DNA from: an uncultured Bacteroidia bacterium
Lineage (GTDB): Bacteria > Bacteroidota > Bacteroidia > Bacteroidales > CAJPTX01
Assembly (NCBI GenBank): GCA_947252645.1
Contig: CAMXWF010000010.1
Span: forward strand, 1 to 64,000
DNA: 64,000 bases
Direction of reading: 5' to 3'
Shown here: positions 24,038-32,717 of the stretch, piece after piece
Layout of the letters: every line of letters starts with the position of its first letter
How positions within the stretch are numbered: the first letter of the stretch is position 1
The notes under the pieces: model-generated
Told to the model about the DNA's origin: nothing
The model's database searches: none
Seen by the model: the letters and a program-made list of their open reading frames with translations, nothing else
Position numbers and translations under genes: made by a program

Positions 24038-26710
24038 CTAGTGGCCGTAGGCCGTCTGGTAGAACTCTAGGTACTGCGTGATTCCTTGCTGCTGGAGCAG
24101 TTTCTCGTAGTTGCCAGGGGAGATAACCAGCAGCACCACATTTGGTTGCGCAAAAGGATTGGCCTTTTCCAGCGCGGTGGCATACCGTTGGGCATCCTGG
24201 CGGGTGGAGAAGTCACGGATGGTGAAAAGCCGGGTGGACTCATTGAGGGCCACCCACTCGACCTGCACCACGTGGTTCACATCGTAGTCCACACTCCAGG
24301 CGATGATCTTAAACTTCTGCTCCTCTGGTTTGCCGGCCGCCGGCATAGCTACTGCCACCCAGTAGGCGCCCGTGTCCATCGTGTAGTTGACCAGCACTGT
24401 GGGGCGCGCGGCAGTATCTAGGCGTTTATGCTCTGCGAGGCTATCAGGCACCAGGGGGCGCAGCTCGCGTCGCTGCAGGGCCAGCAACACGTTGGCTGCA
24501 TAGGCACCGAGGGGGGAGTTGGGGTGAGTGACCGAAAAGTTCTTGAGCATGGCCATCTGCTGGGCACTCCCCGGCGCGTTCCCTTGGCTCAAGGCAATCA
24601 ACAGCTCAAAATAGGGCGCCATGTCGGAGCCCTGTGCGTCGCGTTGGCCCTCAAGGGCCAAGCTATACGCCTGCTCCCTCTGCCCAGCGTAGAGAGCCAG
24701 GCGCGCCTGCTCATAGCGCGCAGAGAGCGCCTCCAGCTTAGCCTGCAACTGGGCTAGGTATTCAGGAGAGCGCAGGAGCTTAGCGTAGCCGCTGCTGGGG
24801 TAGTCACGCTGCAAGGCCTCGGCCAATCGCTTCATTTCAGGCGTCAGCCCCTGCGCTTTGGCGAGCAAGTAGGCGGAATAGAGGGCCCCAGCGCCCTCAT
24901 CGCTGCTGGGGAATCGCTTGGCCAGGGCCTCGTAGGTAGCCCTGGCAGCCTCTGGGGCCTGTAGCTGGTAGCGGTAGGTGGCTGCCATGCCCAGGTAGCC
25001 CTGCACGAGGCGAGCGTTGGAAGCTTGGCGCGCCGAGTCGGTCAGGGGTACATCTTGCAGATAGAACTCCACGCGCGTGCTGTCGGTCACCCGGGTGCTA
25101 TCCACCGGGAGTCCTTGGGCGTCCTGCGCGTCCCCTGGGAGTGCCGAGATTTTATTCTTGCGGCGCCAATTGTCCTCCAGCTTCCTATCGCCCCACTTGA
25201 GGCGGAAGTCGGCGCGCCCCATGGAGACGGCCACTGGGCTGTAGAAATACCATTTGCTGCTGCTTTGCGCCTGCTGCTGATACCCGGTGCGATACTGATT
25301 TTGCAGGGCGAACTCCCTGTCTTGGGCAGCTTTTTCCTCGTCTAGCTTGCGCTGGCGTGCGGCCTCCTGCAGCTTCTCGATATGCTGATGGATGAGAGCC
25401 AGGCGAGCATCGTTAGGCATACGGGCCATCCGCTGCAAGCTGTCCTCTCGGTGTACGGTGCGCGCATAGCCGACCAAGCCCCCCAGCGCGTGGCCTCGCT
25501 GGAGCAATTGCTGGTAGCCGGGGTAGCTCTCGGGCAGTGCCCGTAGGGCACTATCGTAATAGCCCTCAGCCTGCAGATAGTTGCGCTTATGGTAGTAGTG
25601 GTCGGCCAGTCGCAGGTAGGAGATGCCCTTTTGCTGGGGGTTATTTTCGCTCCGTTGGGCCGAGAGCTCCAGCTGCTGGAGAGCTTTGGCCGTGTCTCCA
25701 TGGGCCAGGGAGACCTGGGCGAGGGCATAGTAGATCTGGTCGGCATACTCGGCGTTTTTCTCATCGTCGAGCATCTTGTGGAGCTGTCGTTCGGTGGTGC
25801 CACCCTGGAGCTGGGCTTCAAGAGTCGCTTGCCGCAGGCGTGCATTGAATACCATGTCGTACTGGTAGGCTTCCCGCGCCACCCGCTTGTAGTCGTCCAA
25901 GGCCTCCTGGAGCTGCCCATTGCGTTCCTTGAGCTGGGCTAGAGCCATGCGACAGCGCGCCCGGTCGGCCTTGGTGGGCACTGACTCCAACAACGTGTCG
26001 GCTAGCTGAAGCGCCGCGAGGTAATGTAAGCCTTGCACCAGGATATCGGCCCTAGTGCCATAGAGCAAATAGCCCCAACGCTTATCCTTGGGGCGAGAGG
26101 GCTTACGGCTAAGGTCCTGGAGGCGTGTGGTGGCTGAGAGGGTATCGCCCTGCAGAGCCTCGAGGCGCGCCAAGGCCAACTCGGCACACCACCCCTCCTC
26201 GGAGTCTCCGTATTGGCGCATGGCAAAGTCCAACGCCTTACGGGCCTCCTCATAGTCAGCCTGCCAGAGGCGGGCATAGCCGAGCAGCACCCACCCTTTG
26301 CGCACCCACGGGATGTACTCATTGCGCCCCAAGAACGCCCTCTCCTTCGCCGTGAGGTCCTTATCCCCGTAGTCGGGCTTGGCCGTGATGGAATGGAGAC
26401 GCACCATAGCCGCGCACTTGTCGACCACGGCCGCCATGTCGCCCCCACAAACCTGCGCGGCCTCAGGCAATCCCATGAGCACAAACGGTACGGGCCTAGT
26501 GTAGTCGAAGCTCTGCGTGCGGGCGCACTTCTTGGTGGCCGAGCGGTAGAGGTCGTGGGCATTGAAGTAGTAGTTGAAGTGAGCCGTAAGCCTGTGATAA
26601 CCACGGCGGAACGGGGTATTGCGCCGCGTGCTACACGCAGCCAACAGCAGCAAAAGCAACAGCCCCCCCGCCCCCGAGACCACAAAAAGCCTACGCACCA
26701 ACGTCGCCAC
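24038..26710 (-). CDS. porW: T9SS-associated TPR lipoprotein PorW/SprE
   Basis: An 890-residue lipoprotein: signal sequence with lipobox LLLAACSTRRN, then the family-typical opening GYHRLTAHFNYYFNAHDLYRSA. Extended tetratricopeptide-like helices follow through the rest (RKALDFAMRQYGDSEEGW, EARKAL repeats, KRFPSSDEGAGALYSAYLLA). PorW (SprE in gliding Flavobacteria) is needed for T9SS secretion and links the outer-membrane and periplasmic parts of the machine. The start is a GTG at 26710; no in-frame ATG gives the signal peptide. It is the first gene of a unit with porX, tsaE and the DoxX-like gene. Confidence 0.88.
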   Translation of the reverse strand: MATLVRRLFVVSGAGGLLLLLLLAACSTRRNTPFRRGYHRLTAHFNYYFNAHDLYRSATKKCARTQSFDYTRPVPFVLMGLPEAAQVCGGDMAAVVDKCAAMVRLHSITAKPDYGDKDLTAKERAFLGRNEYIPWVRKGWVLLGYARLWQADYEEARKALDFAMRQYGDSEEGWCAELALARLEALQGDTLSATTRLQDLSRKPSRPKDKRWGYLLYGTRADILVQGLHYLAALQLADTLLESVPTKADRARCRMALAQLKERNGQLQEALDDYKRVAREAYQYDMVFNARLRQATLEAQLQGGTTERQLHKMLDDEKNAEYADQIYYALAQVSLAHGDTAKALQQLELSAQRSENNPQQKGISYLRLADHYYHKRNYLQAEGYYDSALRALPESYPGYQQLLQRGHALGGLVGYARTVHREDSLQRMARMPNDARLALIHQHIEKLQEAARQRKLDEEKAAQDREFALQNQYRTGYQQQAQSSSKWYFYSPVAVSMGRADFRLKWGDRKLEDNWRRKNKISALPGDAQDAQGLPVDSTRVTDSTRVEFYLQDVPLTDSARQASNARLVQGYLGMAATYRYQLQAPEAARATYEALAKRFPSSDEGAGALYSAYLLAKAQGLTPEMKRLAEALQRDYPSSGYAKLLRSPEYLAQLQAKLEALSARYEQARLALYAGQREQAYSLALEGQRDAQGSDMAPYFELLIALSQGNAPGSAQQMAMLKNFSVTHPNSPLGAYAANVLLALQRRELRPLVPDSLAEHKRLDTAARPTVLVNYTMDTGAYWVAVAMPAAGKPEEQKFKIIAWSVDYDVNHVVQVEWVALNESTRLFTIRDFSTRQDAQRYATALEKANPFAQPNVVLLVISPGNYEKLLQQQGITQYLEFYQTAYGH

Positions 26711-26942
26711 AGCCCCACCTACGTTCCATACTTCGCGAATTTAGCCAAAATAGCCTGTTACCCTAGGGGCAAACCCACCGCCCCCTGCCGTTACCCGCAG
26801 AGGACAGGGGTGACTGTAGAAAGAATACTCAGCTAGCCATGCTCAGTACGCACTAAGCAGATAATCTGGACTCCAGGGCAAACCGAGTGGTATACCGATG
26901 CCACACAGCCCATCGCCAGCCCAAATGGCCGGTGCGTAGCAC

Positions 26943-26974
26943 AAAAAAGGGAGGCCACCCAACGATGGCCTCCC
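26943..26974 (-). terminator. Rho-independent terminator after the susCD unit
   Basis: Minus strand stem GGGAGGCCA / TGGCCTCCC with an 8-base loop, then TTTTTTG. It lies 26 bases after the stop of the lipoprotein gene and ends the susC-susD-lipoprotein unit. The remaining ~230 bases up to porW show no gene. Confidence 0.88.
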
Positions 26975-26999
26975 TGAGAAACAACTCGATTATGCCTTA

Positions 27000-27668
27000 T
27001 TACTTCTTTGGTTGTATCCCAACCTTTAGATTCACGATGACATCGAGATCCTTGGTGAGAGTACTCCCTAAGACAGTAAAGTTCAGATCCGTCAGTTTAG
27101 CCTTCAACTCCACGATTTGAACCTCGCCATCCAGTGAAATGAGTGTGTTGGCCTTGCGAAGCTGGGGATCAAGGAGCTTTGCCTCTGGCTGCGCATCAAA
27201 CTTCAACTTTGCGCTGAAGTTCGCCGCTTTTCCTATTTTAAATTTCACGGGGAACTCCTGTTGTTTGAGCTCACAATCTAAAAGGAGTCCCCTTTTAGGA
27301 ATAGCCGTGTAAACAGGGTTTGAAAATACAAGTACTTCATTCCCCTTAGCATCGAGGAGCTTAAGAAGATTGCCAACAACCTCAAAAGTGACCTCACAAC
27401 TGAGGCTTGTCCCAAGCTTCTTTTCCAGATTACTTATGCCTATTTGAGCCTTCTCAGGATCAGAGAAGTCGTCTGGAAGGATTTCAGTCTGATTGAGCGC
27501 CACAAACTTAAGGGTGCCCGCCTCCGCCTTTTGATACTTACTCACCACCGAGTCGAAAGGCACAGGTTTGAGAACCTCCACCGAGCGGTCCAGCTCGTTC
27601 TTCTTGCATCCAGCGACTAGGGCCAGAAGCACAAGAAGAGAAATTGATAACAGGATATTACGTCTCAT
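27000..27668 (-). CDS. Lipoprotein encoded with a SusC/SusD pair, function unknown
   Basis: A 222-residue protein with a signal peptide and lipobox (LLALVAGCKKNE), so probably a surface or periplasmic lipoprotein. The mature part is beta-rich, with alternating strands (VKFKIGKAANFSAKLKFDA, IVELKAKLTDLNFTVLG). It lies 67 bases downstream of susD on the same strand, where surface glycan- or peptide-binding accessory lipoproteins are commonly found. Its GC is visibly lower than that of the surrounding genes (about 42% in the first 60 bases at its 3' end, a rough count), suggesting a different origin. No family is recognised. Confidence 0.68.
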   Translation of the reverse strand: MRRNILLSISLLVLLALVAGCKKNELDRSVEVLKPVPFDSVVSKYQKAEAGTLKFVALNQTEILPDDFSDPEKAQIGISNLEKKLGTSLSCEVTFEVVGNLLKLLDAKGNEVLVFSNPVYTAIPKRGLLLDCELKQQEFPVKFKIGKAANFSAKLKFDAQPEAKLLDPQLRKANTLISLDGEVQIVELKAKLTDLNFTVLGSTLTKDLDVIVNLKVGIQPKK

Positions 27669-27735
27669 AGTTTGCGCTATTAAGGAACAGCGCAGGGGAA
27701 AGGAAGGTGTTCCCCTGCTTTGTTATGTGGCTAAA

Positions 27736-29283
27736 TTATTTTTGGGGGTCGAAAATTGGATTCTGCTCTAGCTTCGGGTTCTTATCGATCTCCGTTTTAG
27801 GAATCGGGAAGGTGTAGTAAGGTGATGGACCCTTTGCTACTTCTTTGAGCTGAACCTGGTGGGCAGCACTTCTCTTCACCCCGTCCTGCCAGCGACGATT
27901 GTCGAACCAGGAGGCACCCCCCTCGGCCCACAGCTCGATACGGCGCTGCAATTTGAGCTCCTCAAGAAGCAACTCTTTCTCGGAAGGCACTGTAAAGTTG
28001 GGATTGCGCTCCTGCATGAACTCTTTAAAAGCTTGCTGCGCCCCGGCAATATCTCCCGTCTCTATCAAGCACTCAATGCGCATAAGCGCAGGGTCCGCAG
28101 CCCTCAGCCATATCGGGTCACCTAGAAAATCCTTCTCTGCGTAGAACTTCATGGAAGCACCTTGTTTAACTGAGCTCGAGGTCAATTTCTCTCCAGGGAA
28201 ATACTTCGCCAGGTAGGCATCTCGAGCTGCCTCACCCCCAGGGGTAAACTGAATCCTACGCTTATCGTTGTCGCCCATGTGGGCATAGAGCTCGGGCTCT
28301 ATCCGGTAGTAGGCCGCAGCTGTATAGCCATCTTGGGTATCGTCCATAATAGAGCTGCACGAGCCGTAGTAGATAGTATTCTCCGTTGTGACATCAAATC
28401 CCCAAAGATTTGTCGGCTCATCAAGGCTGGTAAAGCCGTGCTTCGTGACATCAGGCAAGCGGTTCAAATCAGGGAAATCTTGCTTGAACTGGTTCAGGTA
28501 AGTCGATGCCTTTGCGTAGTCGCCCATGTCCATATAGGCCTTAGCCAAAAACGTCAGGGCCACCAGCTTCGAGGGCTGAGCGGGATTTGAGGGCTTGGCG
28601 GGTCCAAACTCAACCCCAGCCTCCAGGTCAGCTATGATGGTCTCGTAGATCTTTGAGAGCTTCACGCGCTTGAGACCCAACTCCGGATCATCGGCATCCT
28701 CTGCCTTCAGCACCAAGGGTACGCCTAAAGCATTCCCTTTATTATTGCAATATGGCTCTGCGAAGATACCTGCCAAATAGTAGTAGCTTATCCCGCGCAA
28801 CGTACGGAGAATTCCATAGTATTCGGGGAGTTGCTTTGGCTTGCCGTCTTCACCCACAGGGATAGACACCAACATGGAGTTGATGACACCTATCATCTTA
28901 TAGTTTTTGGCCCAGTACTCCCCTATCCGGTAGAACCTAGGGTCATAGTAAATCCTTTCGTAATCACCCCATCCCCAGGCATCACCAGTGAAAAGCATAT
29001 CCCGGCCTCCTAGATCGAGCGCAAGGTTGGTGAAGTATAGACCCGCACCGAAGTCATCCCTTTTACCTCTTCCTGTGAATGTGTAGAGGAGATCATACAC
29101 ACCGCCCATCTGGCCTTCAAGAATGTTCTTGGTGGCCTGCGAGCTGCCCTTGGAGGAAGCATCCAGGCGAGCTTGGGTAATTGTCTCCTGGTCGTACGCA
29201 TCCAGGAAGTCCTTTGCGCACCCAGTCATTAGGGCGAGCGCTCCTAGCGCAAGCGCTCCAAAAAACAATCGTATAGCTTTCAT
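27736..29283 (-). CDS. RagB/SusD family outer-membrane substrate-binding lipoprotein
   Basis: A 515-residue lipoprotein: signal with lipobox ALMTGCAKDFLDAY, then SusD-like TPR helices (LRTLRGISYYYLAGIFAEPY, YETIIADLEAGVEF, ALTFLAKAYMDMGDYAKAS). Its C-terminus has ELKLQRRIELWAEGGASWFDNRRW and YTFPIPKTEIDKNP, the well-known end of SusD/RagB proteins. It caps the TonB-dependent SusC partner to capture oligosaccharides or peptides. The substrate is not deducible, since no glycoside hydrolase or protease lies next to it. It follows susC by 18 bases. Confidence 0.93.
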   Translation of the reverse strand: MKAIRLFFGALALGALALMTGCAKDFLDAYDQETITQARLDASSKGSSQATKNILEGQMGGVYDLLYTFTGRGKRDDFGAGLYFTNLALDLGGRDMLFTGDAWGWGDYERIYYDPRFYRIGEYWAKNYKMIGVINSMLVSIPVGEDGKPKQLPEYYGILRTLRGISYYYLAGIFAEPYCNNKGNALGVPLVLKAEDADDPELGLKRVKLSKIYETIIADLEAGVEFGPAKPSNPAQPSKLVALTFLAKAYMDMGDYAKASTYLNQFKQDFPDLNRLPDVTKHGFTSLDEPTNLWGFDVTTENTIYYGSCSSIMDDTQDGYTAAAYYRIEPELYAHMGDNDKRRIQFTPGGEAARDAYLAKYFPGEKLTSSSVKQGASMKFYAEKDFLGDPIWLRAADPALMRIECLIETGDIAGAQQAFKEFMQERNPNFTVPSEKELLLEELKLQRRIELWAEGGASWFDNRRWQDGVKRSAAHQVQLKEVAKGPSPYYTFPIPKTEIDKNPKLEQNPIFDPQK

Positions 29284-29301
29284 TTCAATGCATGTTAAGG
29301 G

Positions 29302-32300
29302 TTAGAAGCGGATCTGGACTCCGCCTGCAATGGTGCGCAGCGGGGCATACGCATAGTCTTCACCGCCGAAAATCGACTGGCGTGGGTCAAAACCCTTGCG
29401 GGCACTCCAAAGCCAGACGTTATCGCACATGAAGTAGATACGGAGTTGCTGCATTTTCAGCACATTCACCCACTTTTGCGGGAAAGAATAGCCCACCACC
29501 ACGCTCTTAAAGGCCAGATGGCTTGCAGTTACCAGATTCCGATCTGAGGATGTCGTCAGTGAAGAATGGAACTCCATGCGGGGGAAACGCCCGTCTCTAT
29601 TCTCGGGAGACCAGGCATCACGCTGATCCTGGTGGATCGATGCGCCCAGACCGGCTACGCTCATGAGGTCGGCATAGGTGTCATCCATCACATAGCCGCC
29701 GATAGCATACGAGAACTGCACGGATAAATCGGCCCCATAGGCATCGAACATCACGCCAAAGCCGCCCGTCACATCTGGCAGCGAAGAACGCCCCAAGACC
29801 TGGCTCCAGCCAGCTTTTTCTTGATCCAATGGTGTAACCACCCACTCCCCGCTATCCTTCTTCTCACGGAAGCGATAGAGAGGCGCACCATTGCTCTTGT
29901 CGATCCCTTCGTAGTGCACCAGATACCACTCCTCCAGCGAATGGCCGACCATATACCGCTTGGCGCCATTGGCCATACCCTCTTTCGCGTAGTTGTCTGG
30001 CAGCTTGAGGAGCGTATTCTTGTAGTGCGTCAAGTTCGTTGAAATCGTCAGCCCCATATGCTCCGTGCGGAGGGGGGTCACATTCAGCTGCAGCTCCACG
30101 CCTAGGTTACGTACATCCCCGAAGTTTACAGGCCTGGTTGAGAATCCCGATGACACCTGAATCGGGAGTCTAAAGAGCATGTCGCGCGTTGTGCGCGAGA
30201 AGAACTCCAATTGGCCATCCACCAAGTTGTTGAATAGGCCGAACTCCAGAGCCAGGCTCAGATTGTAGTTCTTTTCCCAGGTGATCATCTCATTACCCAC
30301 ATATGCTGGAGTCAACTGCGCATTCTTACCATCGGAACCCAGCGTGTAAGTCGTCATGTAGGGCGTATAGGCTCTGTCTCGACCTTGGTAGAGGAAATCG
30401 TTGCCCTGTAGGCCATAGCTCAAGCGCAGCTTGAGGTTGTTGATATACTGGTGCACAGGCTTGAAAAACTCCTCACGCGATACCACCCACGAGGCCCCCA
30501 CGCTCCAGAAATTACCCCAGCGATGCTTGGGATGAAACACCGAAGACCCATCCCGACGATAGCTTCCCTGCAGGAAGTAGCGATCGCGGAAGGAAAGCGA
30601 CACTTGGCCAAAATAGCCCTCCACGCGGTAATTGTTCTGCGCACCGTTAAGGTACGTGTACTTGGCAGCGTAGTCCAAATCCTCGATGTCATAGAGCAGC
30701 AAATTCTCCTTGCCCCCAGTCATCCACGCGTCCTTCATCCTATAGGCCTCGTGGCCCAGCTTGACCGAGAGGTTGAGCGATTTGTCGGGCAGAAAATCCC
30801 AGTACCAGTCGAGCACCTGCGAGAAGTTGAACGAATTCTGATTGCCGCGCTTGTTTTCGAGTCGTCCGTTTACGGCCTTGGCGTCCCCAAACGGGTACAT
30901 GCGATCTATCCTGCTGTAAAATATCCCGTTGTACGTGAAGTCCACCGACAGCGAGAAGTTGTAGGGGATCTTGAACAGAAGCCCGGCCGTTTCCGCCACG
31001 ATATACCGATCGTACCTTTTCAGATCCTTCCGCGTGTTGAGCACTGGGTTGTAATTCTTGTACTCCATACGCGATTCAGAATATTTCACCTTCCCATCAG
31101 GGCTAGTGGCTGGGTACCCATCATCGAATAGGGGCTTCCCGTCCGCATCAAAGAGCACGTTGCCCTGGTCATCGTGCTGGTAGATGGGGTAGATGCATGG
31201 CAATCTCCGCGTAAACTGGAACACGTTCGCGCTCAACCTACCATCTTTGCCCACCTGTTGCATGGTCTTGGTGAACTGGAATTTGTTCGTGAAATCCAGC
31301 CAATCGTATATCTGCTGCTTAACGTTTAGCCGTGCGACTATACGCTCAAAGGCACTCCCGATGGCATAGCCCTTGTCCGACAGGTAGCCCGCCGAGAAGA
31401 ACACCGAGGTGCGGTCGTTGGCCGAGGAAACCGTCAACGTGTGCTCATGGCGGAAGCGCGGCTGGAATAGATTGTTGTAGAAATCGTTCCACCCCTTGTC
31501 CTTCATGGCCACCTCGCCCAGCTTGGGATTGATGCTCCCGTCGGGGAGAATCCACTCCTCGGGCGCTACCTCCTGCCAAAGCTTATAGCCTCCGAGTTGC
31601 TTATAGAGACTGTCTGATGCCATACGCCCCGCCTCCGCTAGGGAAGTCATGTTGCCCCGGAAAAAGTAACTATTGCGTAGCGAGCGCCACTCCAGCTGGT
31701 AGTACTCCTTGGGGTCGGTGATGATGTCATACTCGGGGATACCGCGCATGTTGACCCCAAAGCGGCCATCGTAGTTCACCTGCGTCTGGCCTTTGCGCCC
31801 CGACTTGGTGGTGATGAGAATGACCCCATTGGCCGCACGGGCGCCGTAGAGCGCAGCCGAGGCAGCATCCTTCAAGACGTTGTACGACTCGATGTCCGAC
31901 GGGTTGATCGTGTTGATGTCACCCTCGTAGGGGGCGCCATCCAAGACGATGAGCGGCGCATTGCTCGAGTTGATGGAGCCTATACCGCGGATACGGATCG
32001 TTGAGCCGGCACCTGGCGTACCCGTTGTTGAGCTGATCTGCACCCCGGCAATCTGGCCCTCGAGCGCCTTGGCGGCATCTGTTGCGGGAAGCTTTTCGAG
32101 CTTCGCGGCATCCACCGAGGCGATGGCCCCGGTCAACGAGCTCTTCTTCTGCGTACCAAAGGCCGTGACCACCACCTGCTCGATCTCCTCGGTGGCCATG
32201 CCCAATGCCACGTTGATCTCACGCTGATCGGCCACGAGCACCTCCTGCGAGTCGTAGCCCGTGTAGAAAAACACCAGCACGGCCTCCGGGCCTGGCACGC

Positions 32301-32487
32301 GCACGCTGTAGCGCCCAGCATTATCGGTCACTGTGCCCGTGGAGGTACCCTTGATCTGGATGTTCACCAGCGGCAGCCCCTCCCCCGTGGCTGCATCAGT
32401 CACCAAGCCCGTGACTGTGCGCTCCTGCCCTATTGCTAGCCCAAAACTGGCTAATAGGGCAAAAACTAGTAGTACGAATCTTCTCAT
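29302..32487 (-). CDS. SusC/RagA family TonB-linked outer membrane transporter
   Basis: A 1061-residue protein. A signal peptide (MRRFVLLVFALLASFGLAIGQ) is followed by a carboxypeptidase-D-like regulatory domain (VTGLVTDAATGEGLPLVNIQIKG), then the SusC linker TEEIEQVVVTAFGTQKKSSLTGAI. The plug domain has IRIRGIGSINSSNAPLIVLDG and SAALYGARAANGVILITTKSG, and a barrel ends ...GGVQIRF with terminal Phe. It imports a ligand delivered by the adjacent SusD protein using TonB energy. ATG at 32487 is selected from the signal peptide; an upstream in-frame extension is non-coding. It begins its own unit. Confidence 0.96.
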   Translation of the reverse strand: MRRFVLLVFALLASFGLAIGQERTVTGLVTDAATGEGLPLVNIQIKGTSTGTVTDNAGRYSVRVPGPEAVLVFFYTGYDSQEVLVADQREINVALGMATEEIEQVVVTAFGTQKKSSLTGAIASVDAAKLEKLPATDAAKALEGQIAGVQISSTTGTPGAGSTIRIRGIGSINSSNAPLIVLDGAPYEGDINTINPSDIESYNVLKDAASAALYGARAANGVILITTKSGRKGQTQVNYDGRFGVNMRGIPEYDIITDPKEYYQLEWRSLRNSYFFRGNMTSLAEAGRMASDSLYKQLGGYKLWQEVAPEEWILPDGSINPKLGEVAMKDKGWNDFYNNLFQPRFRHEHTLTVSSANDRTSVFFSAGYLSDKGYAIGSAFERIVARLNVKQQIYDWLDFTNKFQFTKTMQQVGKDGRLSANVFQFTRRLPCIYPIYQHDDQGNVLFDADGKPLFDDGYPATSPDGKVKYSESRMEYKNYNPVLNTRKDLKRYDRYIVAETAGLLFKIPYNFSLSVDFTYNGIFYSRIDRMYPFGDAKAVNGRLENKRGNQNSFNFSQVLDWYWDFLPDKSLNLSVKLGHEAYRMKDAWMTGGKENLLLYDIEDLDYAAKYTYLNGAQNNYRVEGYFGQVSLSFRDRYFLQGSYRRDGSSVFHPKHRWGNFWSVGASWVVSREEFFKPVHQYINNLKLRLSYGLQGNDFLYQGRDRAYTPYMTTYTLGSDGKNAQLTPAYVGNEMITWEKNYNLSLALEFGLFNNLVDGQLEFFSRTTRDMLFRLPIQVSSGFSTRPVNFGDVRNLGVELQLNVTPLRTEHMGLTISTNLTHYKNTLLKLPDNYAKEGMANGAKRYMVGHSLEEWYLVHYEGIDKSNGAPLYRFREKKDSGEWVVTPLDQEKAGWSQVLGRSSLPDVTGGFGVMFDAYGADLSVQFSYAIGGYVMDDTYADLMSVAGLGASIHQDQRDAWSPENRDGRFPRMEFHSSLTTSSDRNLVTASHLAFKSVVVGYSFPQKWVNVLKMQQLRIYFMCDNVWLWSARKGFDPRQSIFGGEDYAYAPLRTIAGGVQIRF

Positions 32488-32607
32488 AGCACTTTTTATT
32501 TTAGTTGTACTTAAATCACAACCCCTCATGCGTAACCGCCCACCGACACCGCTTCGCCGCGGCCTTGTCGCCTGTAGCGGCCAACACACTAGAACGCATT
32601 CCGTATG

Positions 32608-32615
32608 CAAATATA
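32608..32615 (-). promoter_or_regulatory. Predicted -7 element for susC-susD
   Basis: TATATTTG on the minus strand (TAnnTTTG), 121 bases upstream of the susC ATG. The region is locally AT-rich. The nearest TTG upstream is 15 bases away, shorter than usual. Confidence 0.42.
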
Positions 32616-32659
32616 CAATATTCCCAACGACAATGCACCACGATTTTCCTCATATCGCA

Positions 32660-32696
32660 ACGTGGGGTGCACGGGCTAGGCCTGTGCACCCCACGT
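32660..32696 (-). terminator. Hairpin downstream of rpoC, probable terminator without U tract
   Basis: A perfect 13-bp inverted repeat, ACGTGGGGTGCAC / GTGCACCCCACGT, with an 11-base loop, 22 bases after the rpoC stop. Neither strand shows a T run beyond it, so termination could be rho-dependent or the hairpin may protect the 3' end. Confidence 0.5.
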
Positions 32697-32717
32697 AAAG
32701 ACTTAATTACGAATTAG

